DNA of 5,427 bases from assembly GCA_018830585.1 (NCBI GenBank), contig JAHJSD010000096.1, forward strand, positions 1 through 5,427, read 5' to 3'. Position numbers and translations under genes: made by a program. Below the pieces are notes generated by a model. That model searched no databases and had not been told where the DNA came from. It saw only the letters and a list, made by a program, of their open reading frames with translations. This document shows positions 1-5,329 of this stretch, one piece after another (within the stretch, counting starts at the first letter, position 1; the number at the start of each line of letters is the position of its first letter). The stretch comes from Patescibacteria group bacterium. GTDB taxonomy: Bacteria > Patescibacteriota > Microgenomatia > UBA12405 > JAHJSD01.

Positions 1-2
1 CG

Positions 3-19
3 ACCGAGTCTAACTCGGT
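3..19. repeat. small hairpin at the left edge
   Basis: A perfect 7-bp stem with a 3-base loop: accgagt (3-9), cta, actcggt (13-19). No T-run follows on either strand within view, so it is not a clear terminator. A related string, cgagcgagtct (763-773), matches cgaccgagtct (1-11) at 10 of 11 positions. The hairpin may therefore belong to a dispersed repeat family, although the second copy does not fold well. Confidence 0.5.
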
Positions 20-23
20 AATT

Positions 24-80
24 CACCCCCGGGGTGAGATCTCCTGCCTGCCGGCAGGCAGGGCAGACACCCCGGGGGTG
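24..80. repeat. nested GC-rich palindromic element
   Basis: Two inverted repeats share almost the same centre. The outer arms are cacccccggggtg (24-36) and its exact reverse complement caccccgggggtg (68-80). The inner part is a perfect 20-base palindrome, CCTGCCTGCCGGCAGGCAGG (43-62). The unpaired spacers (37-42 and 63-67) are not complementary. The layout could be one palindromic repeat inserted into the middle of another. The inner half CCGGCAGGCAGG recurs exactly inside mutM (4586-4597). No gene is visible in 1-129. Intergenic dispersed repeat is the best reading; a transcription terminator is less likely because no T-tract follows. Confidence 0.8.
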
Positions 81-129
81 GTTGGCCTGGTTAACTAACA
101 AATCGTTTAGCAAATTAACCATTTAGCAA

Positions 130-444
130 TTGAATCATTCAAAAACCTTATTTCCAAAGCTGAAAATCGCTGTCAAGGCCTTTGTTTTGGCAGTTCTAAT
201 CGCCAACTTGGCCGGATGGGCTTATTTAGTCCGGCGAAGGGCCAAACTTAAAGAAGAGGTGGTCTATTGGAAAAAGATTGTTCACCAGAATAACCAATAC
301 CCGGATGGTTGGGCCAAGTTGGCAACATTGTGGTACAATTTAGGCGAAAGAGAGTTAGCCGAATCGGCGATTTTAAAGGCAAAAAAACTGGATCCGGTCC
401 GGGAAGAAATCAGGAAATTGGAAAAAACAATCAATAAAAAGTAA
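130..444 (+). CDS. small membrane-anchored single-TPR protein
   Basis: A hypothetical protein of 104 residues. A hydrophobic helix at about residues 13-34 (ending in VRRR) is followed by a positively charged stretch, then one good tetratricopeptide repeat at about 58-91. The TPR consensus positions are filled by W61, L64, A65, W68, G72, A77, I81, A84 and P89. TPRs usually mediate protein-protein contacts, so this is probably a bitopic inner-membrane adaptor with the TPR at the membrane surface; its partner is unknown. By the positive-inside rule (K10/K12/K16 on one side, RRR on the other) the topology is ambiguous. The start is a TTG: an in-frame stop TAG at 124-126 leaves no room upstream, and no in-frame ATG comes before the membrane helix. 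No Shine-Dalgarno sequence is visible. The gene stands alone between repeat-rich gaps. Confidence 0.78.
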   Translation: MNHSKTLFPKLKIAVKAFVLAVLIANLAGWAYLVRRRAKLKEEVVYWKKIVHQNNQYPDGWAKLATLWYNLGERELAESAILKAKKLDPVREEIRKLEKTINKK

Positions 445-457
445 AAAAATATTTGGT

Positions 458-519
458 CATTAAACATTAAACATTCTCTATTTATTTATCATTTAACATT
501 TATCATTAAGCATTTAAGA
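458..519. repeat. AT-rich degenerate heptamer repeats
   Basis: A run of near-tandem 7-base units of the form cattaaa / catttaa. The clearest part is cattaaacattaaacatt (458-475). After a short break, atttatcatttaacattt and cattaagcatttaa follow (484-519). Similar units (ttttaac, tttagca, caattta) stand before most genes of this window. I see such AT-rich spacers as typical of CPR genomes; that is recollection, not something tested here. Their role is unknown. Confidence 0.65.
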
Positions 520-550
520 TTCAAGAATGAAGGTTTCTGATTCGACCATT

Positions 551-675
551 TCGTCATTCTGACCCGCCCAAAGCTACGCAGTTGCTGGCGGGGAAGAATC
601 CCCTAATCGTTGGCACTTTGCCTTCTACTGGGGGATCCTTCGTCATCATCTCCCTGAGGGAGATCAGGATGACGA
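551..675. repeat. large imperfect inverted-repeat element
   Basis: The outer arms are tcgtcattctga (551-562) and tcaggatgacga (664-675), complementary except for one G-T pair. The inner arms gaagaatcccc (593-603) and ggggatccttc (631-641) also pair with one G-T. Each side carries its own small hairpin: cccgcc (563-568) with ggcggg (587-592), and atctccc (648-654) with gggagat (658-664) around a tga loop. The whole can fold as a branched cruciform. Repeats beginning with gtcattctga and ending in tcaggatgac are widespread in bacterial genomes, including CPR. It encodes no recognisable protein, and is most likely a non-autonomous, REP- or MITE-like dispersed repeat. Confidence 0.75.
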
Positions 676-706
676 GGGTGGTGGAATTGCTCGGGACGAC
701 GAGGAA

Positions 707-712
707 TATAAT
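707..712 (+). promoter_or_regulatory. possible -10 box upstream of rnhA
   Basis: An exact TATAAT lies about 110 bases before the rnhA ATG. The best -35-like hexamer, ttgctc (687-692), is only 14 bases upstream, which is short for a sigma-70 promoter; at a 17-base spacing the hexamer is gaattg, a poor match. The box sits in the loop of a 9-base inverted repeat (gaattgctc at 684-692, gagcaattc at 740-748). A promoter for rnhA and the downstream gene is plausible here, but in an AT-rich spacer a chance match is also plausible. Confidence 0.3.
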
Positions 713-822
713 CCTACTTAACAATTTAACAATATAGCAGAGCAATTCAACTATTTACATTTCGAGCGAGTCTGTGAGTCGAGAAACAATTTAGCAATTC
801 TTTCAGTTTTTAGCTTTTTAAG

Positions 823-1233
823 ATGAAACATCTAAAAATATTCACTGACGGAGGATCAAGAGGCAATCCCGGGCCGAGCGCGATCGGAATTGTCATCAAG
901 GATGAAAAAGGCCGGGTAGTTTACCGAAAAGGGGAAATGATCGGACCGGCAACCAACAACCAGGCCGAGTATTACGCTCTGATCCATGCCCTAAACCGGC
1001 TGGATAAAGACAAAGAGGGGGTTGGCGCGGTCGATTTTTTCTTAGATTCGAAATTGGTTGTTTGCCAAATGCAGGGCAAGTTTAAGGTTAAATCTCCTGC
1101 GGTTAAAAACCTCTGGCTTGAAGCCAAACAAAAGGAAATCGCTTTGGAAATCCCGGTCAAATATCATTTAATTCCAAGAGAGTTAAATTTCGAGGCCGAC
1201 AAACTCCTTAACCAAGCGCTTAATCTGTCTTGA
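823..1233 (+). CDS. rnhA: ribonuclease HI (RNase H-fold, RVT_3-like)
   Basis: An endonuclease that cleaves the RNA strand of RNA:DNA hybrids in the cytoplasm (R-loops, primers) using two metal ions. The 136-residue protein carries the full DEDD set: D9 in TDGGSRGNPGPS, E49 in TNNQAEYYAL, D75 in DSKLVV and D126 in NFEADKLLNQAL. Its length matches the short RNase HI family found in archaea and Gram-positive bacteria. It seems to lack the extended basic handle of E. coli RNase HI; only a short Q-G-K-F-K-V-K stretch follows the third strand region. ATG at 823 puts the start directly before the first beta strand (KIFTDGG). No Shine-Dalgarno sequence precedes it. The stop TGA overlaps the TTG of the next gene (TTGA), suggesting one transcript. 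The family call is firm; the physiological substrate is inferred. Confidence 0.95.
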   Translation: MKHLKIFTDGGSRGNPGPSAIGIVIKDEKGRVVYRKGEMIGPATNNQAEYYALIHALNRLDKDKEGVGAVDFFLDSKLVVCQMQGKFKVKSPAVKNLWLEAKQKEIALEIPVKYHLIPRELNFEADKLLNQALNLS

Positions 1234-4163
1234 AACGGGATAAGTCTGGCCAGTTAACGGCCGAGTCTGTTAAAATTAAACTAATGCCCGGAACTTCTTT
1301 TAAATTCGAAGTAGCCACTACCAAAGCGGCCGCGATTATTTTTGCCGACCCTTTCTTAAGCAGACCTATTGCTAAACTATTGAGAGAAAAAGAGCTTAGG
1401 GTCAAAACAAAATCGGCCCCGAAAAAAGGGCCGGCCGATTACATTATCGATTGTTTTGGCAGCAGAGAAGCAATTGGTTTGGCCCAAAAGCAAAGCAGTA
1501 AATACTTAAGAATCATCATCGGGCCTTATTTAACCCCCCCGCTGGAAAATTTCAACTGGCGGATTATCAGAACCGACTTTCTTTTAGGGCCCAGAATGCC
1601 GGAAAACGGTTTTTTAGGGCAGCTGATCAGCGCTTCAGTCAAAAACGAACCTTTAGTCTTGCCCTCGGATGTCAATGAAAATATCTATCCTTTAGACGTT
1701 AAAGACTTGGCCGAAGCGGTTTGGCAGTCGTTGGTCTTGCCGGGAACAGCCAATAAAGAATTCTTAATTTTAGGACAGCAGGCTAACCTGGGAAAACTCT
1801 CTTTGAGCCTACAGCAGTTAGGCCAAACCACCAAAGGAATCCATCTTTCACCGGAGAGAAAACTGCCCCGCTACTCAACAGAAAGAATTCAAGAAAGCAA
1901 CAAGTTTTTAAACTGGCAGCCGGGAACCGACTGGCAGGAAGCGATAGAAAAAACTTTCCGTTATTTTTGGAAGAAAATAAACCCGGAAGAAACAAGCCCC
2001 GCTTTGGAAACAACAGATCAAAACGAACCGGCTAAACCGGGTTTTTATGTAACCGAGGAACCGGAACCAAAACCGGAAATTGCTCCAGTGACCGCGCCGT
2101 CTCCCGCAAAAACCGAAGAACCGGCCAAAGAGCCGAAACCGCCGGAAAAGGAAGATCAGCCGAAAGAGGAAATGATTATTATCGAAGAGGAATCGGAAGA
2201 GCCGGATCTTGATGAAAAAGCCGAAGCCGAGATCGCCGAAAAGATTGTTTCTTCTTTTTCCGATAATTCACACCCGCAGGAACTAAGCGAGGGGAAAGAT
2301 CCGACTCCGAAAAATCTTCGCTGGTGGCAAATAATAATCCTTTTTATTTCTCTGGCTTTTATTTTAGAAATCTCGGTCCTGTTGAAGCCGGCGGCCGCGC
2401 TCGGCTTGGGCAGCTGGCGTTTTAAAAAATCAGTTGGCGCGCTCAGCTCTCAGTCGTGGACCAAAAGCCAGCAGTTAAACAGAAAGGCAAAAGAAAATTT
2501 TATCAGTGCCGGTAATTTTGTTAAAAACAGCCGGCTTAGATGGCTATTGTTTTCAACCCGGGAAATTTTCTCCCGGATAGCGGAAACAGGAGAAAAGGCC
2601 AGCCGGGCAATGGAAACGGCTATTCCTTTGGCACAAAATTCACTTTCGCTGGCAGAGGCGATTCTTAAAGGAGAAAACAGTAATTTTAAAGCCGCTGTCA
2701 GCCAAATTCAGTCGCAGGAAAAAGAGCTGCTTTTCCAGTTAGCAACCACGGAGGCTTTGCTAAGAGGAAATTGGAATCTGCCGTTAAGATGGAAAAGCCT
2801 GCCGGAAAAATTAGCCGATCAGATTAATCAGACCACCAAACTCTTATTCAAGGCGCAAAGAATTACCAACCACTTAGGCTGGCTGACCGGAGCTGACGGG
2901 AAGCGGAGAACCTTTTTGGTCCTGCTGCAAAACAATATGGAGCTAAGACCGACCGGAGGCTTTATCGGCTCTTTTGCCATCCTCACCTTCGAGGCCGGGT
3001 CTTTGACCAACTTTGAGGTTAAGGACGTCTACAGCGCCGACGGACAGCTTAAAGGCCACGTTGAACCGCCTAAGGCGATCAAAGAGATTTTAGGGGAAGC
3101 CAACTGGTATTTAAGAGATTCCAACTGGGATCCGGATTTTCCCAAATCAGCCCAGAACGCAGAGTGGTTTTTAGATAAAGAACTCGGAATTGGAGTTGAT
3201 GGAGTGATCGGATTTAATTTGGAAGCGGCCAAGAAAATGGTTTCCGCTTTCGGCGAGATTTATCTGCCCGACTTCAACGAAAAAGTCAGCGCCGACAATT
3301 TATTCCAAAGGGCGGAGTTCTGGGCCGAAAATGAATTTTTCCCCGGTTCTAATCAAAAAAAGGCTTTTCTGAGCTTACTTGGCCAGCAACTTTTTGAAAA
3401 CACCAAGGCGGCAAACCCGGAAGAATATTTGAAATTGTTCCAGGCAGTTTTAGACTCTCTTGACCAGAAAGAAATTTTAGTTTACGCCCATGACCAAGAG
3501 CTGGCCAATACTCTTTACCAATTAGGCTGGGACGGCAGTATCAGGAAACCAAACTGCAGTTTGGAAAACTGCTTTAGCGATTATATTTACTTGGTTGAAG
3601 CCAATTTGGGAGTTAACAAAGCGAATTATTTCTTGCGAAGAAGCTTGGAAGAAGCGATAGATTTCAAGGAGAGCGGGGAAATTGTCCACCAGCTTAAAAT
3701 CAACTACGAGAATACCGCTGTTTCCAATGACTGGCCCGGGGGCAAATACCTTAACTGGCTGAGAGTTTATTTGCCGGAAAAAACCAAAGTCGAAAGCGTG
3801 GTTATTTTCGATCCTTTAGACCCTCAAAACAGAGAGGTGGTCACACGGGAAAAAAGGGAAGAAGAGGTGAGCGGCGGTAAAAAGATATTGGCCTTTCAAA
3901 CGGTAGTGCCGATCAAACAAAGAAGAACTGTGGAAATAGTTTTCAGCCAAGACACTGCTCTCAGGGGTGAACAGGTCGGCTATTTGCTTTATTGGCAAAA
4001 ACAATCCGGGTTCAGAGAAACCCCTATCTCAATCTTGGTTTCTTTCCCTCCAAGCTGGCAGCCGCTTCAGGTTAACCCGGCGGCGAACTTAGTTTCAGGC
4101 AAGCTTTTATTTAACCAGCAATTAGACCGGGATTTGACTTTTGGGGTAGAATTCGGAAAATAA
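1230..4163 (+). CDS. degenerate epimerase-like domain fused to a DUF4012 membrane protein
   Basis: A 977-residue protein in four parts. (1) Residues about 30-248 resemble an extended SDR/NAD-dependent epimerase: RIIRTDFLLGPRMP matches the R-x-x-x-x-x-GP segment and YPLDVKDLAEAV the substrate-domain VxDvAxA motif. The dinucleotide-binding glycines are replaced (F38, P41, S44) and no YxxxK catalytic pair is evident, so it is probably not an active enzyme. (2) A Pro/Glu/Lys-rich acidic linker, 250-364. (3) One transmembrane helix, about 366-388. (4) A helical stretch, then DUF4012 (about 556-680, with LLQNNMELRPTGGFIGS and GEANWYLRDSNWDPDFP), then a beta-rich C-terminus. This predicts a cytoplasmic N-terminus and an external DUF4012 domain. 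DUF4012 has no established function; in other bacteria it occurs in cell-surface proteins. The TTG at 1230 overlaps the rnhA stop and an in-frame TAA at 1221 limits extension. The ATG at 1284 (residue 19) is an alternative start that keeps every domain. Confidence 0.88.
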   Translation: MKRDKSGQLTAESVKIKLMPGTSFKFEVATTKAAAIIFADPFLSRPIAKLLREKELRVKTKSAPKKGPADYIIDCFGSREAIGLAQKQSSKYLRIIIGPYLTPPLENFNWRIIRTDFLLGPRMPENGFLGQLISASVKNEPLVLPSDVNENIYPLDVKDLAEAVWQSLVLPGTANKEFLILGQQANLGKLSLSLQQLGQTTKGIHLSPERKLPRYSTERIQESNKFLNWQPGTDWQEAIEKTFRYFWKKINPEETSPALETTDQNEPAKPGFYVTEEPEPKPEIAPVTAPSPAKTEEPAKEPKPPEKEDQPKEEMIIIEEESEEPDLDEKAEAEIAEKIVSSFSDNSHPQELSEGKDPTPKNLRWWQIIILFISLAFILEISVLLKPAAALGLGSWRFKKSVGALSSQSWTKSQQLNRKAKENFISAGNFVKNSRLRWLLFSTREIFSRIAETGEKASRAMETAIPLAQNSLSLAEAILKGENSNFKAAVSQIQSQEKELLFQLATTEALLRGNWNLPLRWKSLPEKLADQINQTTKLLFKAQRITNHLGWLTGADGKRRTFLVLLQNNMELRPTGGFIGSFAILTFEAGSLTNFEVKDVYSADGQLKGHVEPPKAIKEILGEANWYLRDSNWDPDFPKSAQNAEWFLDKELGIGVDGVIGFNLEAAKKMVSAFGEIYLPDFNEKVSADNLFQRAEFWAENEFFPGSNQKKAFLSLLGQQLFENTKAANPEEYLKLFQAVLDSLDQKEILVYAHDQELANTLYQLGWDGSIRKPNCSLENCFSDYIYLVEANLGVNKANYFLRRSLEEAIDFKESGEIVHQLKINYENTAVSNDWPGGKYLNWLRVYLPEKTKVESVVIFDPLDPQNREVVTREKREEEVSGGKKILAFQTVVPIKQRRTVEIVFSQDTALRGEQVGYLLYWQKQSGFRETPISILVSFPPSWQPLQVNPAANLVSGKLLFNQQLDRDLTFGVEFGK

Positions 4164-4182
4164 TTGATAAACTGCCGATTTT

Positions 4183-4238
4183 AACTTTTAACTTTTCGGC
4201 CAGAGGCCGATCGTCCTTTGGACGAAACTTTTAACTTT
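4183..4238. repeat. twin hairpins between 13-base direct repeats
   Basis: Two adjacent 6-bp hairpins with 3-base loops: tcggcc-aga-ggccga (4196-4210) and tcgtcc-ttt-ggacga (4211-4225). They are bracketed by exact copies of aacttttaacttt (4183-4195 and 4226-4238). The unit fills most of the gap between the DUF4012 gene and mutM. It could be a small inserted repeat with a target duplication. However, the flank is itself a ttttaac tandem repeat, so the duplication may predate the hairpins. It could weakly attenuate read-through into mutM, but no T-run directly follows the stems. Confidence 0.6.
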
Positions 4239-4249
4239 GAATTAATCCC

Positions 4250-5284
4250 GTGCCTGAATTACCTGAAGTAGAAACAACCAAACGTTTTTTAAGCCGGAAA
4301 ATTGTCGGCAAAACGATAAAGGAAATAAAAGTTCTTTCTCCTAAACAATTAATTGGTGAGGTTAAACTGGCGAAAAACCGAAAAATTTCGGGGATTGAAC
4401 GGCGGGCAAAAATACTGGTTATCCGGCTGGAAAATGGAGCCCCAAGGACTGATCCCGAAGGGATCCCTTCGGGACACCGTGGTACCTCTCATTGCTCTGG
4501 CGGGGTGAACATCCCGCAGCAGAAGACCAATTCATCCACGGGTTTGCAACCTGTGGCCTGCCTACCCTCCATTTCGGCGGGTAAACCGGCAGGCAGGTCT
4601 TCTTGGTACCGGGATAAAATTTTTCTTTTAATCCACCTGAAATTGACCGGACAATTAGTTTATTCGGAGTCTTCCGGGGAAAAGAAGGTTGTTTTCGGCC
4701 ACCCGATTCCCCTTTCCGGAGGCAACACCTTGCCGGGAAGATCAACCAGGATCATTATTTATTTTGATAAAGGAGTCCTCTTTTTTAATGACCTAAGGAA
4801 GTTCGGCTGGATAAAAATAGCTCAAAATTCAAAAGTTAAAGATCAAAATTTGGAGAAACTGGGAGTGGAACCGCTATCAAAAGATTTCACCCCGAAGATT
4901 CTTTCCGAAATTCTTTCCCGAAGCCGGCGGCCGGTAAAATTAGTTTTAATGGACCAGGAAAAAATTGCCGGTATCGGCAATATTTACGCCAACGATGCTC
5001 TTTGGGAAGCTAAGATTAATCCGGAAAAGCCGGCCAACCAGGTTAAGAGGGTTAAAGTACTGCGCCAGGCAATAATAAGAGTACTAAAGGACGGAATCAA
5101 GTATGGCGGCTCGTCCACTGCCGACGAAGCTTATATCAAGCCGGACGGCACTCCGGGAAAATACCAATATCAGGCCCGGGTTTATCAGCGTGACGGACAG
5201 CCCTGCCATCATTGCGGGACTCTGATTCAAAGAACTAAAATCTCTAACCGGGGTACCTTTTTTTGCCCCAAGTGCCAAAAATAA
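4250..5284 (+). CDS. mutM: formamidopyrimidine-DNA glycosylase with an internal insertion
   Basis: A bifunctional base-excision-repair enzyme that removes 8-oxoguanine and formamidopyrimidines and cleaves the abasic strand. The start MPELPEVET gives the catalytic N-terminal Pro (P2) and E3; K54 in RRAKILVIRL is the conserved hairpin lysine. IHLKLTGQL (128-136), NDLRKFGW (180-187), the helix-two-turn-helix with DQEKIAGIGNIYANDALW (235-252), and a C-terminal zinc finger C319-x2-C322...C339-x2-C342 with R334 all follow in order. The start is GTG: it yields exactly the required MPELPE; no Shine-Dalgarno is seen. The protein is 344 residues against roughly 270-290 for the family. The excess comes from an in-frame insertion at residues 64-122. 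The insertion falls in the turn between two N-terminal beta strands and spares all catalytic motifs. The usual intercalating Met (HLxMTG) is Leu132. The enzyme is probably active. Confidence 0.95.
   Translation: MPELPEVETTKRFLSRKIVGKTIKEIKVLSPKQLIGEVKLAKNRKISGIERRAKILVIRLENGAPRTDPEGIPSGHRGTSHCSGGVNIPQQKTNSSTGLQPVACLPSISAGKPAGRSSWYRDKIFLLIHLKLTGQLVYSESSGEKKVVFGHPIPLSGGNTLPGRSTRIIIYFDKGVLFFNDLRKFGWIKIAQNSKVKDQNLEKLGVEPLSKDFTPKILSEILSRSRRPVKLVLMDQEKIAGIGNIYANDALWEAKINPEKPANQVKRVKVLRQAIIRVLKDGIKYGGSSTADEAYIKPDGTPGKYQYQARVYQRDGQPCHHCGTLIQRTKISNRGTFFCPKCQK
4439..4615 (+). repeat. in-frame palindromic insertion inside mutM
   Basis: About 177 bases (59 codons, no stop) separate LENG from KIFLLIHL, which are adjacent in ordinary Fpg. 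The DNA is a chain of stem-loops: a perfect 22-base palindrome centred on ggatcc (4453-4474); gcggggt/atcccgc (4500-4506, 4511-4517); ccacggg/cctgtgg (4536-4542, 4550-4556); and cctgcct/aggcagg (4557-4563, 4591-4597) enclosing accctcc/ggcgggt (4564-4570, 4576-4582). Arms agaagacc (4521-4528) and ggtcttct (4596-4603) bracket the last two. The encoded peptide is rich in Gly, Ser, Pro, Thr and Arg and looks unstructured. Exact edges are inferred from the Fpg family pattern and could shift by a few codons. A repeat insertion analogous to Rickettsia palindromic elements is my inference. Confidence 0.8.
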
Positions 5285-5297
5285 ATCATAAAACCTT

Positions 5298-5329
5298 ACA
5301 TTAACATCTGCGATCGCAGATGTTAATGT
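5298..5329 (-). terminator. perfect 32-base palindrome between convergent genes, possible terminator
   Basis: acattaacatctgcga (5298-5313) is followed at once by its exact reverse complement (5314-5329), giving a stem of up to 14 bp with a 4-base loop in RNA. Read on the minus strand, the stem is followed by aaggttttat, a weak U-tract, so it could end the convergent minus-strand gene, whose stop TAA (5325-5323) lies inside the first arm. On the plus strand no U-tract follows, so evidence for terminating mutM is poor. The centre is gcgatcgc. Alternatives are a protein-binding palindrome or a dispersed repeat. Confidence 0.55.

Larger units (their letters stand above)
445..822. other. 378-base intergenic region rich in repeats
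   Basis: No convincing gene lies here. From left to right it holds degenerate AT-rich heptamer repeats (458-519), a long imperfect inverted-repeat element (551-675), a TATAAT box (707-712), and AT-rich motifs of the caatttaacaat / atttagcaatt type up to the rnhA start. The string atttagcaatt at 789-799 is an exact 11-base repeat of 121-131, which lies at the start of the TPR gene. A reading frame on the minus strand at 554-745 is simply the repeat element read through and resembles no protein I know. Confidence 0.75.

Noticed and set aside
1..21. Tail of an upstream plus-strand gene ending in TAA at 19-21
   Set aside because: Only six codons are visible and they coincide with the hairpin at 3-19, so there is no evidence that they are coding.
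458..519. CRISPR array or origin iterons in the AT-rich repeats
   Set aside because: The units are about seven bases and degenerate, without repeat-spacer structure, and there are no cas genes, dnaA or DnaA-box pattern nearby.
554..745. 63-residue open frame on the minus strand
   Set aside because: It lies almost wholly in the inverted-repeat element at 551-675, has no recognisable protein features, and is better explained as read-through of the repeat.
684..748. Nine-base inverted repeat gaattgctc / gagcaattc
   Set aside because: The arms are exact but separated by 47 bases in AT-rich spacer; this may be chance and was kept only as context for the TATAAT box.
2024..2047. Terminator-like accggctaaaccgggttttt inside the DUF4012 gene
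   Set aside because: The stem needs a bulge, it lies in the middle of an intact reading frame, and it falls in the repetitive Pro/Glu-coding linker where such strings arise by codon bias.
3352..3367. A-rich run (caaaaaaagg) in the DUF4012 gene as a frameshift site
   Set aside because: The frame continues in good DUF4012-like sequence on both sides and no downstream structure or alternative frame suggests programmed slippage.
4439..4615. Intron or inactivating insertion in mutM
   Set aside because: The segment is a multiple of three, has no stop and is far too short for a group I or II intron or an IS element; the downstream frame is fully preserved.
4419..4745. 108-residue open frame on the minus strand inside mutM
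   Set aside because: It is opposite the hairpin-rich insertion, where symmetry keeps both strands open; the plus-strand Fpg frame is unambiguous.
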